Shown here in pieces: positions 40,226 through 49,057 of a DNA stretch of 64,000 bases (within the stretch, counting starts at the first letter, position 1; every line of letters starts with the position of its first letter). This stretch comes from Stenotrophomonas sp. 364 (GTDB lineage Bacteria > Pseudomonadota > Gammaproteobacteria > Xanthomonadales > Xanthomonadaceae), in the NCBI RefSeq assembly GCF_009832905.1, contig NZ_CP047135.1, positions 2,520,001 to 2,584,000 of the forward strand, in the 5' to 3' direction. A model generated the notes under the pieces. That model ran no database searches, had not been told where the DNA came from, and saw nothing but the letters and a program-made list of their open reading frames with translations. A program made the translations under genes and the position numbers.

Positions 40226-42165
40226 CCGCCCTTGACGGTGGCGCGCACGTCGCGCCAATGCGCCTGCCAGGCCTGGAACATCAACACGTTCCACAGGTGC
40301 GTGTGCCACTTGCGCTCGCCCTGCTGGAACTGCTGCCACAGCGGCACCACCGCCTCGACGTTGAACACGCCCTCGGCGGCCAGCCGGGACGGGTCCAGCA
40401 GTGCATCGGCCCAGCCGCGCAGGTCGCCCTTCAGCCAGGCGCTGACCGGTGCGCCGAAGCCGCGCTTGGGCCGGTGGACCATGTCCTGCGGCACGTAACG
40501 GCCCAGCACCTGTTTCAGCAGGTACTTGCTCACCCCGTCGCGCTGCTTCATGCCCAGCGGCAGCGACCAGGCGAACTCGGCCACGCGCCAGTCCAGCAGC
40601 GGGGCGCGCGCCTCCAGGCTCACCGCCATGCTGGTACGGTCCACCTTGCACAGCAGGTCGTCGGGCAGGTAAGTGTTGAAGTCGGCCAGCATCATCGCGT
40701 CGGCCGGCGAGCCGGCGCCGTGCAGCGGGTCGGCCAGGTCATAGAAGCTGCCTGCCCCGGTGGCCCCCTTCACCGCCGCCACCGGGTCGCGCCAGCGCGA
40801 GATGCGGTTGCGGTACACATCGCCGATGCCGCGTGCGCCGGTCTCGGCCAGCAGCGCGGCCAGGCCACCGGTGCGCGAAGCCTCGCCCTGGGTCTGCGAA
40901 TGCGCTGCCATCCAACGCCGCAGCGGCGCCGGCACCTTGCCCAGCATCGCCCAGTTGCGCAGCGCGCGCTGGTACCGGCTGTAGCCGAAGAACAGCTCGT
41001 CGCCGCCGTCGCCCGACAACGCCACCGTGACCGACCCGCGCGCCAGCTTCGCCACCAGCGCGGTGGGCACCTGCGAGGCATCGGCGAAAGGCTCGTCGAA
41101 CATGGCCGGCAACTGCGGCACCACCGCCAGGGCATCGGCGCCACTGACGTACAGCTCGGTGTGATCGGTGCCCAGGTGCTGCGCCAGCGCCTTGGCCAAC
41201 GGGGCTTCGTCGTGATCCGAGCCCTGGAAGCCGATGCTGAAACTGTGGATGGGCGACGCCGACTGCGCCTGCATCAATGCGGCCACGACCGACGAATCGG
41301 TGCCACCGGACAGGAACACGCCGACCGGCACGTCGGCCACCATGCGCAGCGCCACCGCATCGCGCAGCACCGCGTCCAGCTGCGCCTCCGCCTCGTCGTC
41401 GCTGCCGCGGAACGGCTGCGCGAGTGCCTGCTGCATGCGCTCGCGCGCATTCCAGAACGGCACCTGCTGCTGGTCCGGCCGGTGCGCCGCCGCACCGGCC
41501 GCGACCGCCGCCGCGTCCAGCCGCAGCGCGCGGCCGGGCATCAGCTTGAAGCAGCGCTCGTGGATGCAGTGCGGGGCAGGAATGTAGTCCAGCCGCAGCA
41601 GCAGGGTCAGCGCGTCGCGGTCGATGTCGTTGTCGAAGTCCGGGTGCTGCCACAGCGCTTTCAGCTCCGAACCGAACACCAGCGCATCGCCGGCCCAGCC
41701 GTAGTACAGCGGCTTCTTGCCCACCCGGTCGCGGGCCAGCCACAGGCACTGCTCGGCGTGGTCCCACAGCGCGATGGCGAACATGCCGTTGGCGCGCTGC
41801 AGGGTCTCGTCCAGCCCCCAGGCCACGAACGCGGCCAGCAGCACTTCGGTATCCGAATGGCCGCGGAAGCTGTGCCCCAGCACTTCCAGCTCGGCACGCA
41901 GGGCGGCGAAGTTGTACACCTCGCCGTTGTAGGCCAGCACGTACCGGCCGTCATTGGACGCCATCGGCTGGTGCCCCAGCGGCGACAGGTCCAGGATGCT
42001 CAGCCGCCGGTGCGCCAGGGCGATGCCGCGGCCGGCATCGGCCCACACCCCGCTGTCATCCGGGCCACGATGGACCAGCGCGTCGCCCATGCGCCGCGCC
42101 AAGCCTTCCAGTGCTGCCTGTTCCGTTACCGGAGCCGGCAACAGCATTCCTGCCAATCCACACAT
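40222..42165 (-). CDS. Asparagine-synthetase-like glutamine amidotransferase
   Basis: The 647-residue protein has a class II glutaminase domain with the N-terminal nucleophile Cys2 (MCGLAGMLLP, LVHRGPDDSGVW, YNGEVYNF). The synthetase domain has the pyrophosphate loop SGGTDS (286-291), FSIGFQGSDHDEAPLAKAL and VALSGDGGDELFFGYSRY. It would activate a carboxylate with ATP and amidate it using ammonia from glutamine. It matches the longer type often found in polysaccharide or secondary-metabolite clusters rather than E. coli AsnB (554 residues). It begins 3 bp after the fused E1 gene stop, so the two are coupled. The substrate may be aspartate or something else, so no symbol is given. Confidence 0.85.
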   Translation of the reverse strand: MCGLAGMLLPAPVTEQAALEGLARRMGDALVHRGPDDSGVWADAGRGIALAHRRLSILDLSPLGHQPMASNDGRYVLAYNGEVYNFAALRAELEVLGHSFRGHSDTEVLLAAFVAWGLDETLQRANGMFAIALWDHAEQCLWLARDRVGKKPLYYGWAGDALVFGSELKALWQHPDFDNDIDRDALTLLLRLDYIPAPHCIHERCFKLMPGRALRLDAAAVAAGAAAHRPDQQQVPFWNARERMQQALAQPFRGSDDEAEAQLDAVLRDAVALRMVADVPVGVFLSGGTDSSVVAALMQAQSASPIHSFSIGFQGSDHDEAPLAKALAQHLGTDHTELYVSGADALAVVPQLPAMFDEPFADASQVPTALVAKLARGSVTVALSGDGGDELFFGYSRYQRALRNWAMLGKVPAPLRRWMAAHSQTQGEASRTGGLAALLAETGARGIGDVYRNRISRWRDPVAAVKGATGAGSFYDLADPLHGAGSPADAMMLADFNTYLPDDLLCKVDRTSMAVSLEARAPLLDWRVAEFAWSLPLGMKQRDGVSKYLLKQVLGRYVPQDMVHRPKRGFGAPVSAWLKGDLRGWADALLDPSRLAAEGVFNVEAVVPLWQQFQQGERKWHTHLWNVLMFQAWQAHWRDVRATVKGG

Positions 42166-42168
42166 GCG

Positions 42169-44448
42169 TCAGAGATCCTGCGCCAGTACCCGGGCGGCGC
42201 TTACCAACGCATTGTCGCTTGGAAGCACGCACATTGCTGCCCCCGCCAGCGGGGTGTAGGTGTCGGCGCCGCACACCCGCTGCAACGGCAGGTGGCCCAG
42301 CCCGGCCTCGACCAGCGCGGTAATGACGCCCTCGCCCACCCCGGCGCTGTGCCGGCCTTCGTCCACCACCAGCACGCGCTGGGCGTCGGCCGCCTGTTCG
42401 GCGATGAAGCTGGCATTGAGCGGCACCAGCCAGCGCAGGTCTACCACCCGCACCTGCCAGCCCAGCTCGGCCTGGATGGCGCGCGCCGCGCGCAGGCTCA
42501 TCGGCACGCCGTTGCCGTAGCTGAAGATCACCAGGTCGTTGGCCTCCGGCGCGTACACCCGGCCCTCGCCCGGCCGCATGGTCTGTGCGGGCGGCGGGTA
42601 CGGGAACAGCCACTGGCCATCGCCGGGCTCGTACAGGTCCTTGGTCATGTACAGCGCGATCGGCTCCAGGAACACCGACACGCGCCCGTCCACCTGGGCC
42701 AGTGCCGCCAACGTGCGCAGCATCATCGCCGCATCGTCGCCGCGCGACGGGCACCCCACCACCAGGCCGGGGATGTCGCGCAGCGCGGTGATCGAGTTGT
42801 CGTTGTGGAAGTGCCCGCCGAAGCCCTTCTGGTAACCCAGCCCGGCGATGCGCACCAGCATCGGGTTGCGGTACTGGTCGTTGGAGAAGAACTGCAGCGA
42901 ACAGGCCTCGCCGCGCAGCTGGTCGGCGGCGTTGTGCAGGTAGGCTAGGTACTGGATCTCCGGGATCGGCAGCATGCCCAGGTTGGCCAGGCCCTGGGCC
43001 ATGCCCAGGATCATGGTTTCATCCAGCAGCGTGTTGAACACCCGGCGCGGCCCGAAGGCCTTGAGCAGGCCCTTGCTGACCGTGTACACGCCGCCCTTCT
43101 GCGCCACGTCTTCGCCGAACAGCAGCGTGGACGGGTATTTGGCCATCAATTCGTGCAGGCCCTGGTTGATCTGGATGGCCAGGTGCCGCGGCGGCAGCTG
43201 CTCGGGCAGCTGCGCCTCGCTGCCGAAGGCGGCCACGCGCGCCTGCGGATCGGCCACGCGTGCGGCTTCGGCCTGCACCGCCGCCGGCGAGTAGGGGGCC
43301 AGCGGCGCCATGATCTGCGCCAGCCCGTCGAGCTTGGGCCGACGGTCGGCTTCTTCGGCCGCGGCGAAACAGCGTGCGCGCATCGCTTCGTAGCGCTGCA
43401 GCAGCTGTTCGGGCGTCATCCAGCCCGAATCCAGCGCAATCTGCGCCGAGCGCAACAATGGATCGGCTGCCTCGGCCGCGCACAGTTCCGGCAAGGGCCG
43501 CCACTCGATCTCGAAATCGGTGCCGGCGTGGCCCATCAGCCGCGTAGTGCGCAGGTGCAGGAAGGTGGGCCGTCGGCTGCGCCGGCAGTGCTCGAGCGCG
43601 CGTTGTACCTCACCGTGGCCGGTGGCCAGGTCCAGGCCGTCGGCGAAGAAATAGTCCAGCCCGGGGCGCTGGCGGAAGGCCTGCGCGATCCAGCCGTCAG
43701 GCGTCTTCACCGAAATGCCGATGCCGTTGTCTTCGCACACGAACAGCACCGGCGCCGGCAGCCGCTGGTAGGCCGCCCAGGCCGCCGTGTTGAACGCGGT
43801 CTGCGCGGTAGCGTGGTTGGACGAGGCGTCGCCGAAGGAGCAGATCACCACGCTGTCGTCGGGAATCGGCAGTGCGTGGTTGATGCGGCGTGCGCTTTCG
43901 ATGGCCATCGCCGTGCCCAGTGCCTTGGGCAGGTGCGAAGCGATGGTGGAGGTCTGCGGCAGCACCCACAGCGGTTTGCTGCCCCACACCTTGTGCCGGC
44001 CGCCGCTGGCCGGGTCGTCACAGCTGGCGGCGAACGACAGCGCCGCGTCGAGCACCGGGTCCATGCCCGGCAACTGGCGGAAGCGTTCGGCCATGAACGC
44101 CCCGGAGCGGTAATGCAGGAACGCCGGATCGGTGTGCCGGGCCAGCCGCGCCACCAGCGCGTTGCCCTCGTGGCCGGACGAGCCGATGGTGTAGAAGACC
44201 TTGTTCTGGACGCGCAGCACGCGCGCCATCAGGTCCAGGTGGCGGCTGATCAGCTGCGACTCCAGCAGCGCATCGAACCCGGCGGCGTCGAGCGTGCTGC
44301 CAGGCAGAATCGGCGCGTCAGCGGCCGGACGCGGCGCGGGATCGCCCCGCCACTGCTGCACGAATTCAGTGAAGTTGGTATCGCAGACCTCAGCCCGGTT
44401 GAGGGCCTTCATGCGTGCGGGAATCGGATCGGGAACAACGGCAAACAT
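42169..44448 (-). CDS. Fused alpha-beta 2-oxoacid dehydrogenase E1 component
   Basis: The 759-residue protein joins the two halves of a branched-chain/pyruvate-type E1. Residues about 55-400 are the alpha part (SRHLDLMARVLRVQNKVFYT, IGSSGHEG, thiamine-diphosphate segment FGDASSNHATAQTAFNTAAW to FVCEDNGIGIS, residues 205-245). From about 418 onward it is the beta part (AIQINQGLHELMAKYPSTLL, FGEDVAQKGGVYTVSKGLLK, C-terminal VVDLRWLVPLNASFI). The GD...EDN thiamine motif departs from GDG...NN but is the form I associate with fused E1 proteins. No E2 or E3 gene is adjacent. GGAGG precedes the start. It heads a two-gene unit with the amidotransferase. Confidence 0.85.
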   Translation of the reverse strand: MFAVVPDPIPARMKALNRAEVCDTNFTEFVQQWRGDPAPRPAADAPILPGSTLDAAGFDALLESQLISRHLDLMARVLRVQNKVFYTIGSSGHEGNALVARLARHTDPAFLHYRSGAFMAERFRQLPGMDPVLDAALSFAASCDDPASGGRHKVWGSKPLWVLPQTSTIASHLPKALGTAMAIESARRINHALPIPDDSVVICSFGDASSNHATAQTAFNTAAWAAYQRLPAPVLFVCEDNGIGISVKTPDGWIAQAFRQRPGLDYFFADGLDLATGHGEVQRALEHCRRSRRPTFLHLRTTRLMGHAGTDFEIEWRPLPELCAAEAADPLLRSAQIALDSGWMTPEQLLQRYEAMRARCFAAAEEADRRPKLDGLAQIMAPLAPYSPAAVQAEAARVADPQARVAAFGSEAQLPEQLPPRHLAIQINQGLHELMAKYPSTLLFGEDVAQKGGVYTVSKGLLKAFGPRRVFNTLLDETMILGMAQGLANLGMLPIPEIQYLAYLHNAADQLRGEACSLQFFSNDQYRNPMLVRIAGLGYQKGFGGHFHNDNSITALRDIPGLVVGCPSRGDDAAMMLRTLAALAQVDGRVSVFLEPIALYMTKDLYEPGDGQWLFPYPPPAQTMRPGEGRVYAPEANDLVIFSYGNGVPMSLRAARAIQAELGWQVRVVDLRWLVPLNASFIAEQAADAQRVLVVDEGRHSAGVGEGVITALVEAGLGHLPLQRVCGADTYTPLAGAAMCVLPSDNALVSAARVLAQDL

Positions 44449-44541
44449 CCATCAGCCTCCGTGACGCGCGGCCCAGGCGGCCACGCCGGGAGCATGGCCG
44501 CAACCTGCGCAGGTTGCCAAGCGCGGGTGCAGCATGGGCGA

Positions 44542-45087
44542 TCACGTGCGGCGGCGGTGCTGCCATTGGTCGCGCGACTGGCCCCAGATCTCGATCGGCT
44601 TGCCGTCATGCGGCGGCGGCAACTCGCCCATGCGCAGCAGCGTGCTGCCGAGCTTGCGCGCCACGATCTTGGAGTTCTCGTTGGCCGCGTCGATGGTGTG
44701 GATCACCTCTTCCCAGCCCAACGCATTGAACGCCCAGTCGATGCTGGCCACCGCCGCTTCCGGGGCATAACCCTTGCCCCAGCTTTCGCGGCGGATGCTC
44801 CAGCCCACTTCGGTGCCGGGCCAGTCCAGCGGCTGCCACGGGCCCATCCGCCCGACCCAGTCGCCACTGCTTTTTTCGATCACCGAGAACATCGAAAAAC
44901 CGTACAGGTGCCAGCTACCGGCCAGGCAGCTGAAACTGCGCCACGCCTGCGACGGCGCCTGCACGCCGCCCAGGTGCTGCATGACCTCCGGGTCGGAACA
45001 GAACCGCAGGAACGCGTCGAAGTCCTCCACGCGGGGCGGGCGCAGGATCAGGCGGTCGGTTTCCAGCTGCAGGTCGAAGATGCTCAT
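44542..45087 (-). CDS. GNAT N-acetyltransferase (RimJ/RimL type)
   Basis: The 181-residue protein begins MSIFDLQLETDRLILRPPRV, as in RimJ/RimL acetyltransferases. It has the acetyl-CoA region VGWSIRRESWGKGYAPEAAV and the conserved VIHTIDAANENSKIVARKLG near the C-terminus. The start at 45087 gives the normal family length. It may modify a protein N-terminus or a small molecule; substrate unknown. Confidence 0.85.
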   Translation of the reverse strand: MSIFDLQLETDRLILRPPRVEDFDAFLRFCSDPEVMQHLGGVQAPSQAWRSFSCLAGSWHLYGFSMFSVIEKSSGDWVGRMGPWQPLDWPGTEVGWSIRRESWGKGYAPEAAVASIDWAFNALGWEEVIHTIDAANENSKIVARKLGSTLLRMGELPPPHDGKPIEIWGQSRDQWQHRRRT

Positions 45088-45215
45088 GGCGATGGCCGTC
45101 GGAAAACAGGCAGAAATCATCGCAGAAGGCCGGGCTGCGCGCTGTGGCGGGCCCCGCAAAACGCAACAGGCCGGACGACGCCGGCCTGTTGCTCGCACGA
45201 TCCATCCGCGCGGAG

Positions 45216-46046
45216 TTACTGCTTGTTCGAATCCAGCGCGGCGGTCTGGGTCACCAGTTGGCCGTCGATGACCGGCAGTCGGTCGCTGCTCGGCTTGTTG
45301 TCCATCTTCACGGTCTTTTCCACGCCATCGTAGCGGTAGGTCACGTTGTACCCGGTGACCGCATTGCTGGTGCCCATCGGGATGCGGTTGCCCGGCTTGC
45401 TGGCCATGCGCATGGTGCCGGTGGTGCCATCTTCATTGCGGTAGGTGACGTTGTAGCCGGTGACCTTGGTCGACTCGGAGGTCGCCGTTTCGGTGTGGCA
45501 TTGGCGCTCGGTCCGGTTGACCACGCGGCCACCCACGTGGCGCTTGTCCACCTGGTTGCCGATCAGGCCGCCCGCCACGGCACCGGCCGCGGTTGCTGCC
45601 TTCTTGCCGTTGCCGCCGCCCACCTGGTTGCCCAGCAGGCCGCCGATGACCGCACCGGCGACGGTGCCACCGACGTTGCCGTCACGCTCGGGCAGGCGCT
45701 CCTGCACCACGACGTCCTGGCAGACTTCATGCGGGGTCTGGGTGGTGGAGGTCTGGCGTACCGGTTCGGTGCCGATCACCGTGGCGTAGGCCTTCTCTTT
45801 CTTCGTCAGCGGATCCACCTTGACGATGTCGGCATACTCCAGCTTGCCGGCCTTGTCTTCGATGGCAACGGCATCGGTGCGCGCACCATCGTCGGCCAGC
45901 GGGGTGGTGTCCAGGGTCGGCCGGGTCTGCGTCGCGGCTACCGGATCGGCGGCGGACGAGCCACTCTTCATGAAAGCAGCCGTGGCGATGCCGCCGACGA
46001 GCAGCGCGCCAGCGGCGACCAAAGCAGTGGTAGTAGTACTTTTCAT
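45216..46046 (-). CDS. Glycine-zipper 2TM envelope protein
   Basis: The 276-residue protein starts with a signal or anchor sequence (MKSTTTTALVAAGALLVGGI). Its centre holds two glycine-zipper segments (GNVGGTVAGAVIGGLLGNQV and KKAATAAGAVAGGLIGNQVD, about residues 125-170), the Rick_17kDa_Anti/2TM pattern of outer-membrane-associated proteins. C-terminal to it are two similar beta repeats (TGYNVTYRNEDGTTGTMRM and TGYNVTYRYDGVEKTVKM). The start at 46046 follows family practice. It may influence envelope integrity; no enzymatic activity is expected. Confidence 0.82.
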   Translation of the reverse strand: MKSTTTTALVAAGALLVGGIATAAFMKSGSSAADPVAATQTRPTLDTTPLADDGARTDAVAIEDKAGKLEYADIVKVDPLTKKEKAYATVIGTEPVRQTSTTQTPHEVCQDVVVQERLPERDGNVGGTVAGAVIGGLLGNQVGGGNGKKAATAAGAVAGGLIGNQVDKRHVGGRVVNRTERQCHTETATSESTKVTGYNVTYRNEDGTTGTMRMASKPGNRIPMGTSNAVTGYNVTYRYDGVEKTVKMDNKPSSDRLPVIDGQLVTQTAALDSNKQ

Positions 46047-46207
46047 AACCGGCTCCCTGCGGACGATCCGCAACGTTCTTGAGCGGGATTCCAGCATGCG
46101 GTGCCTGAACGGAATCTCCACACGGCGTGCACGCCCTCCTTACCCATTCAGGTTCTGTGTCATTGCAGGCCGTGATAGCGTTTACAGCTTCTGTCGAGGA
46201 GCGCGTC

Positions 46208-46432
46208 ATGGCCAATCCCCTGTTGTTGCCGGTGCTGGAATGGGCACGCCGGCTGCGCTACCCCACCCTGTTCAAGCTTACCGCCGGCCTGTTCACGCTG
46301 ACGCTGTTCATTCCCGACCCGGTGCCGTTCGTGGACGAGATCCTGCTGGGCCTGGGCACCCTGCTGCTGGCCAACTGGAAGAACCGAAGCGCCGCACTGC
46401 CGCCGGTGCTGCCGGGCAAACGCCGCGCGTGA
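46208..46432 (+). CDS. Small membrane protein, DUF6116-like
   Basis: The 74-residue product MANPLLLPVLEWARRLRYPT has a hydrophobic helix (LFKLTAGLFTLTLFI), a short PDPVPFVDEI turn and a second hydrophobic segment. GAGGAG precedes the ATG. The stop overlaps the GTG start of the TatD gene (GTGA), so the two are translationally coupled. The DUF assignment is by overall look and is tentative. Confidence 0.72.
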   Translation: MANPLLLPVLEWARRLRYPTLFKLTAGLFTLTLFIPDPVPFVDEILLGLGTLLLANWKNRSAALPPVLPGKRRA

Positions 46433-47193
46433 CCCTGGTCGACAGCCACTGCCACCTGGATGCGAGCGAGTTTGATGCCGATCGTTCCGATGTGATCGCG
46501 CGCGCCCGCGCCGCGGGCGTGCAGGTGCAGGTGGTGCCCGCGGTCACTGCGGCCAGCTGGCCCAAGCTGCGCGAGACCTGCCGGATGGCCGACGGCCTGT
46601 ACCCCGCCTACGGGCTGCATCCGATGTTCCTGGATGCGCACCGGCCTGAGCATCTGGACCACCTGGGCGGCTGGATCGAGCGCGAACGCCCGTGCGCGGT
46701 GGGCGAATGCGGTCTGGATTTCTTCGTGGCGGGGCTGGACGCGGAGCTGCAGCAGCAGTACTTCATGGGACAGCTGCGGATCGCGCGTGAGTTCGACCTG
46801 CCGGTGATCGTGCATGCCCGTCGTGCGGTGGATGCGGTGATTGCCGCGATCAGGCAGGTGGGCGGCCTGCGCGGCGTGGTGCACAGCTTCCCGGGCAGCC
46901 CCGAACAGGCTGCGCAGCTGCACAAGCTCGGATTCCTGCTGGGCCTGGGCGGCCCGCTGACCTACGACCGCGCCCAGCGCCTGCAGCGGCTGGTGGCAAC
47001 GATGCCGCTGGAGCAGTTGCTGCTGGAGACCGACGCGCCCGACCAGCCGGACGCGGGCATCCGCGGCGAGCGCAATGAACCGGCACGCCTGCCGGTGGTC
47101 TTGGAGACGGTGGCGCGGCTGCGCGGGCAGCCGGCAGAGGACATCGCCGCGCAGACCACCGCGAATGCGAAGCGGCTGTTCGGCCTGCCCTGA
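46429..47193 (+). CDS. TatD-family metal-dependent deoxyribonuclease
   Basis: The 254-residue TIM-barrel hydrolase has the metal-binding N-terminus VDSHCHLDASEF, the carboxylate in GECGLDFF, LPVIVHARRAVD, the His in GVVHSFPGS and the final Asp in LLLETDAPDQPD. These match TatD/YcfH nucleases, which may act in DNA repair or turnover. The start is GTG at 46429, overlapping the upstream stop. Confidence 0.92.
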   Translation: MTLVDSHCHLDASEFDADRSDVIARARAAGVQVQVVPAVTAASWPKLRETCRMADGLYPAYGLHPMFLDAHRPEHLDHLGGWIERERPCAVGECGLDFFVAGLDAELQQQYFMGQLRIAREFDLPVIVHARRAVDAVIAAIRQVGGLRGVVHSFPGSPEQAAQLHKLGFLLGLGGPLTYDRAQRLQRLVATMPLEQLLLETDAPDQPDAGIRGERNEPARLPVVLETVARLRGQPAEDIAAQTTANAKRLFGLP

Positions 47194-47234
47194 CGGCGCC
47201 GCACAACGACACACGCACACCAACCCTCCCCCCG

Positions 47235-48165
47235 GTAGAGCCGACCGTTGGTCGGCTGCTGTTGGTGGTGCCCGCCGTTGGTCGGCTTCCAAAGGAGGGA
47301 TGGGTTGGCGGTGCCGGGTTTCCAGGCAGCTGACCAACGGTCAGCTCTGCCGGCGCTAGAGCCGACCGTTGGTCGGCTGCTCTTGACCGTACCAACCGAT
47401 CAACCCAACGCTGGGCCGCAATGCGCCGGGACGGATGGGCTGGTGGTGCCGGGTTTCCGGGCAGCTGACCAACGGTCAGCTCTACCGGCCGTAGAGCCGA
47501 CCGTTGGTCGGCTGCTCTTGGCCGTAACGACCGGTCGACCCAACGCTGGGCCGCAATGCACCGGGACGGATGGGCTGGCGGTGCCGGGTTTCCGGGCAGC
47601 TGACCAACGGTCAGCTCTGCCGGCGGTAGAGCCGACCGTTGGTCGGCTGCTCTTGACCGTACCAACCGATCAACCCAACGCTGGGCCGCAATGCGCCGGG
47701 ACGGATGGGTTGGCGGTGCCGGGTTTCCGGGCAGCTGACCAACGGCAGCTCTGCAGGCGGTAGAGCCGACCGTTGGTCGGCTGCTCTTGGCCGTACCAAC
47801 CGATCGACCCAACGCTGGGCCGCAATGCACCGGGACGGATCGGTTGGCGGTGCCGGGTTTCCGGGCAGCTGACCAAACGGTCAGCTCTACCGGCGGTAGA
47901 GCCGACCGTTGGTCGGCTGCTCTTGGCCGTGACGACCGGTCGACCCAACGCTGGGCCGCAATGCGCCGGGACGGATCGGTTGGCGGTGCCGGGTTTCCGG
48001 GCAGCTGACCAAACGGTCAGCTCTGCCGACGGTAGAGCCGACCGTTGGTCGGCTGCTCTTGGCCGTACCAACCGATCAACCCAACGCTGGGCCGCAATGC
48101 GCCGGGACGGATGGCCTGGCGGTGCCGGATTTCCGGGCAACCGACCAACGGTCGGCGCTACGCGG
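47235..48165. repeat. Seven tandem ~135-bp units made of paired SMAG palindromes
   Basis: Units begin at 47235, 47356, 47491, 47626, 47760, 47896 and 48032, with spacings of 121, 135, 135, 134, 136 and 136 bp. Each contains GAGCCGACCGTTGGTCGGCT, a conserved middle (CCCAACGCTGGGCCGCAATG, then CGGGACGGAT and GTGCCGGGTTTCCGGGCAG) and a second facing palindrome GCTGACCAACGGTCAGC. The first unit is shorter and divergent, and the others differ by a few bases. The last unit ends inside the tcdA stop codon. No coding function is apparent, and the 964-bp gap holds nothing else. Confidence 0.92.
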
Positions 48166-48964
48166 GGGTGGCGCTCTTTTTGGGCTTCATGAGCATTTCC
48201 AGCGCCTTGCCTACGGCGGCGAAGGCGAAGGCGCCGGTGATGTGGGTGGCCGCGCCGAGGCCGGCGCCGCAGTCCAGCTTCAATGCCGCGTCCGCACCGA
48301 GGTTCGGGCGGATGCCACAGACGCTACCGTCGGCCTGCGGGTACTTCACGTTCTCCAGCGAATACACCGCCGGCACGCCGAAGTAGCGCGAGGCGTTCTT
48401 CGGGAAGTTGAAATCGCTGCGCAGCTTCTTGCGGATCAACGCCATCATCGCGTCGTGTTCGGTGCGCGATACGTCGCGGATCCGCACCAGGGTGGGATCG
48501 GTGCGCCCGCCCGCCGCGCCCACGGTCAGGATCGGCAGCTTGCGGCGACGGCACCAGGCGATGGTTTCCACCTTGACCCGGAAACTGTCACAGGCATCGA
48601 TCACCAGATCGAAATCGCGGTCCAGCAGCTCCACCATGTTCGACACGGTCAGGAACGCGGCGATCGGCTCTACCTGGATGTCCGGATTGATCGCCCGGCA
48701 GCGCTCGGCCATCGCCTCTGCCTTGTTGCGGCCGTACTGCCCGGCCAGGGCCGGCAGTTGCCGGTTGGTGTTGGACACGCAGATGTCGTCGGCATCAATC
48801 AGGGTCAGGTGGCCCACCGCCGTGCGTGCCAGCGCCTCCACCACCCACGAGCCCACCCCGCCCATGCCGACCACCGCCACCCGGCGGGTCGACAGCAAGT
48901 CCACGGTGCCCACCCCATACAACCGGTCAATGCCGGCAAATCGTTCGCGCAGTACGTCGTTCAT
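48158..48964 (-). CDS. tcdA: tRNA threonylcarbamoyladenosine dehydratase TcdA
   Basis: The 268-residue E1-like enzyme would cyclise t6A37 of ANN-decoding tRNAs to ct6A using ATP. The nucleotide-binding motif is VAVVGMGGVGSWVVEALART, followed by LIDADDICVSNTNRQLPAL, the domain with DLVIDACDSFRVKVETIAWC, and ENVKYPQADGSVCGIRPNLG near the C-terminus. Length matches E. coli TcdA (268). The TAG stop (48160-48158) is formed by the GTAG head of the adjoining palindrome. Confidence 0.93.
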   Translation of the reverse strand: MNDVLRERFAGIDRLYGVGTVDLLSTRRVAVVGMGGVGSWVVEALARTAVGHLTLIDADDICVSNTNRQLPALAGQYGRNKAEAMAERCRAINPDIQVEPIAAFLTVSNMVELLDRDFDLVIDACDSFRVKVETIAWCRRRKLPILTVGAAGGRTDPTLVRIRDVSRTEHDAMMALIRKKLRSDFNFPKNASRYFGVPAVYSLENVKYPQADGSVCGIRPNLGADAALKLDCGAGLGAATHITGAFAFAAVGKALEMLMKPKKSATPA

Positions 48965-49057
48965 CGGCGCATTTTACCGGGGCGCAGGCCGTCGCGAACG
49001 CCGCATGGACAGGACGCACCGTAAGATCGACCGCAGCCCCCAACAGGACGCCACTGC

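Noticed and set aside
47235..48165. CRISPR-like regular repeat array
   Set aside because: The period is about 135 bp and the stretches between palindromes are themselves conserved from unit to unit, so there are no unique spacers; no cas genes are nearby.
48580..48610. A third ECF41 promoter (CTGTCACAGG inside tcdA)
   Set aside because: The -35-like TGTCACA has no CGTC at the required 16-bp spacing and lies within a coding region without a downstream gene on that strand.
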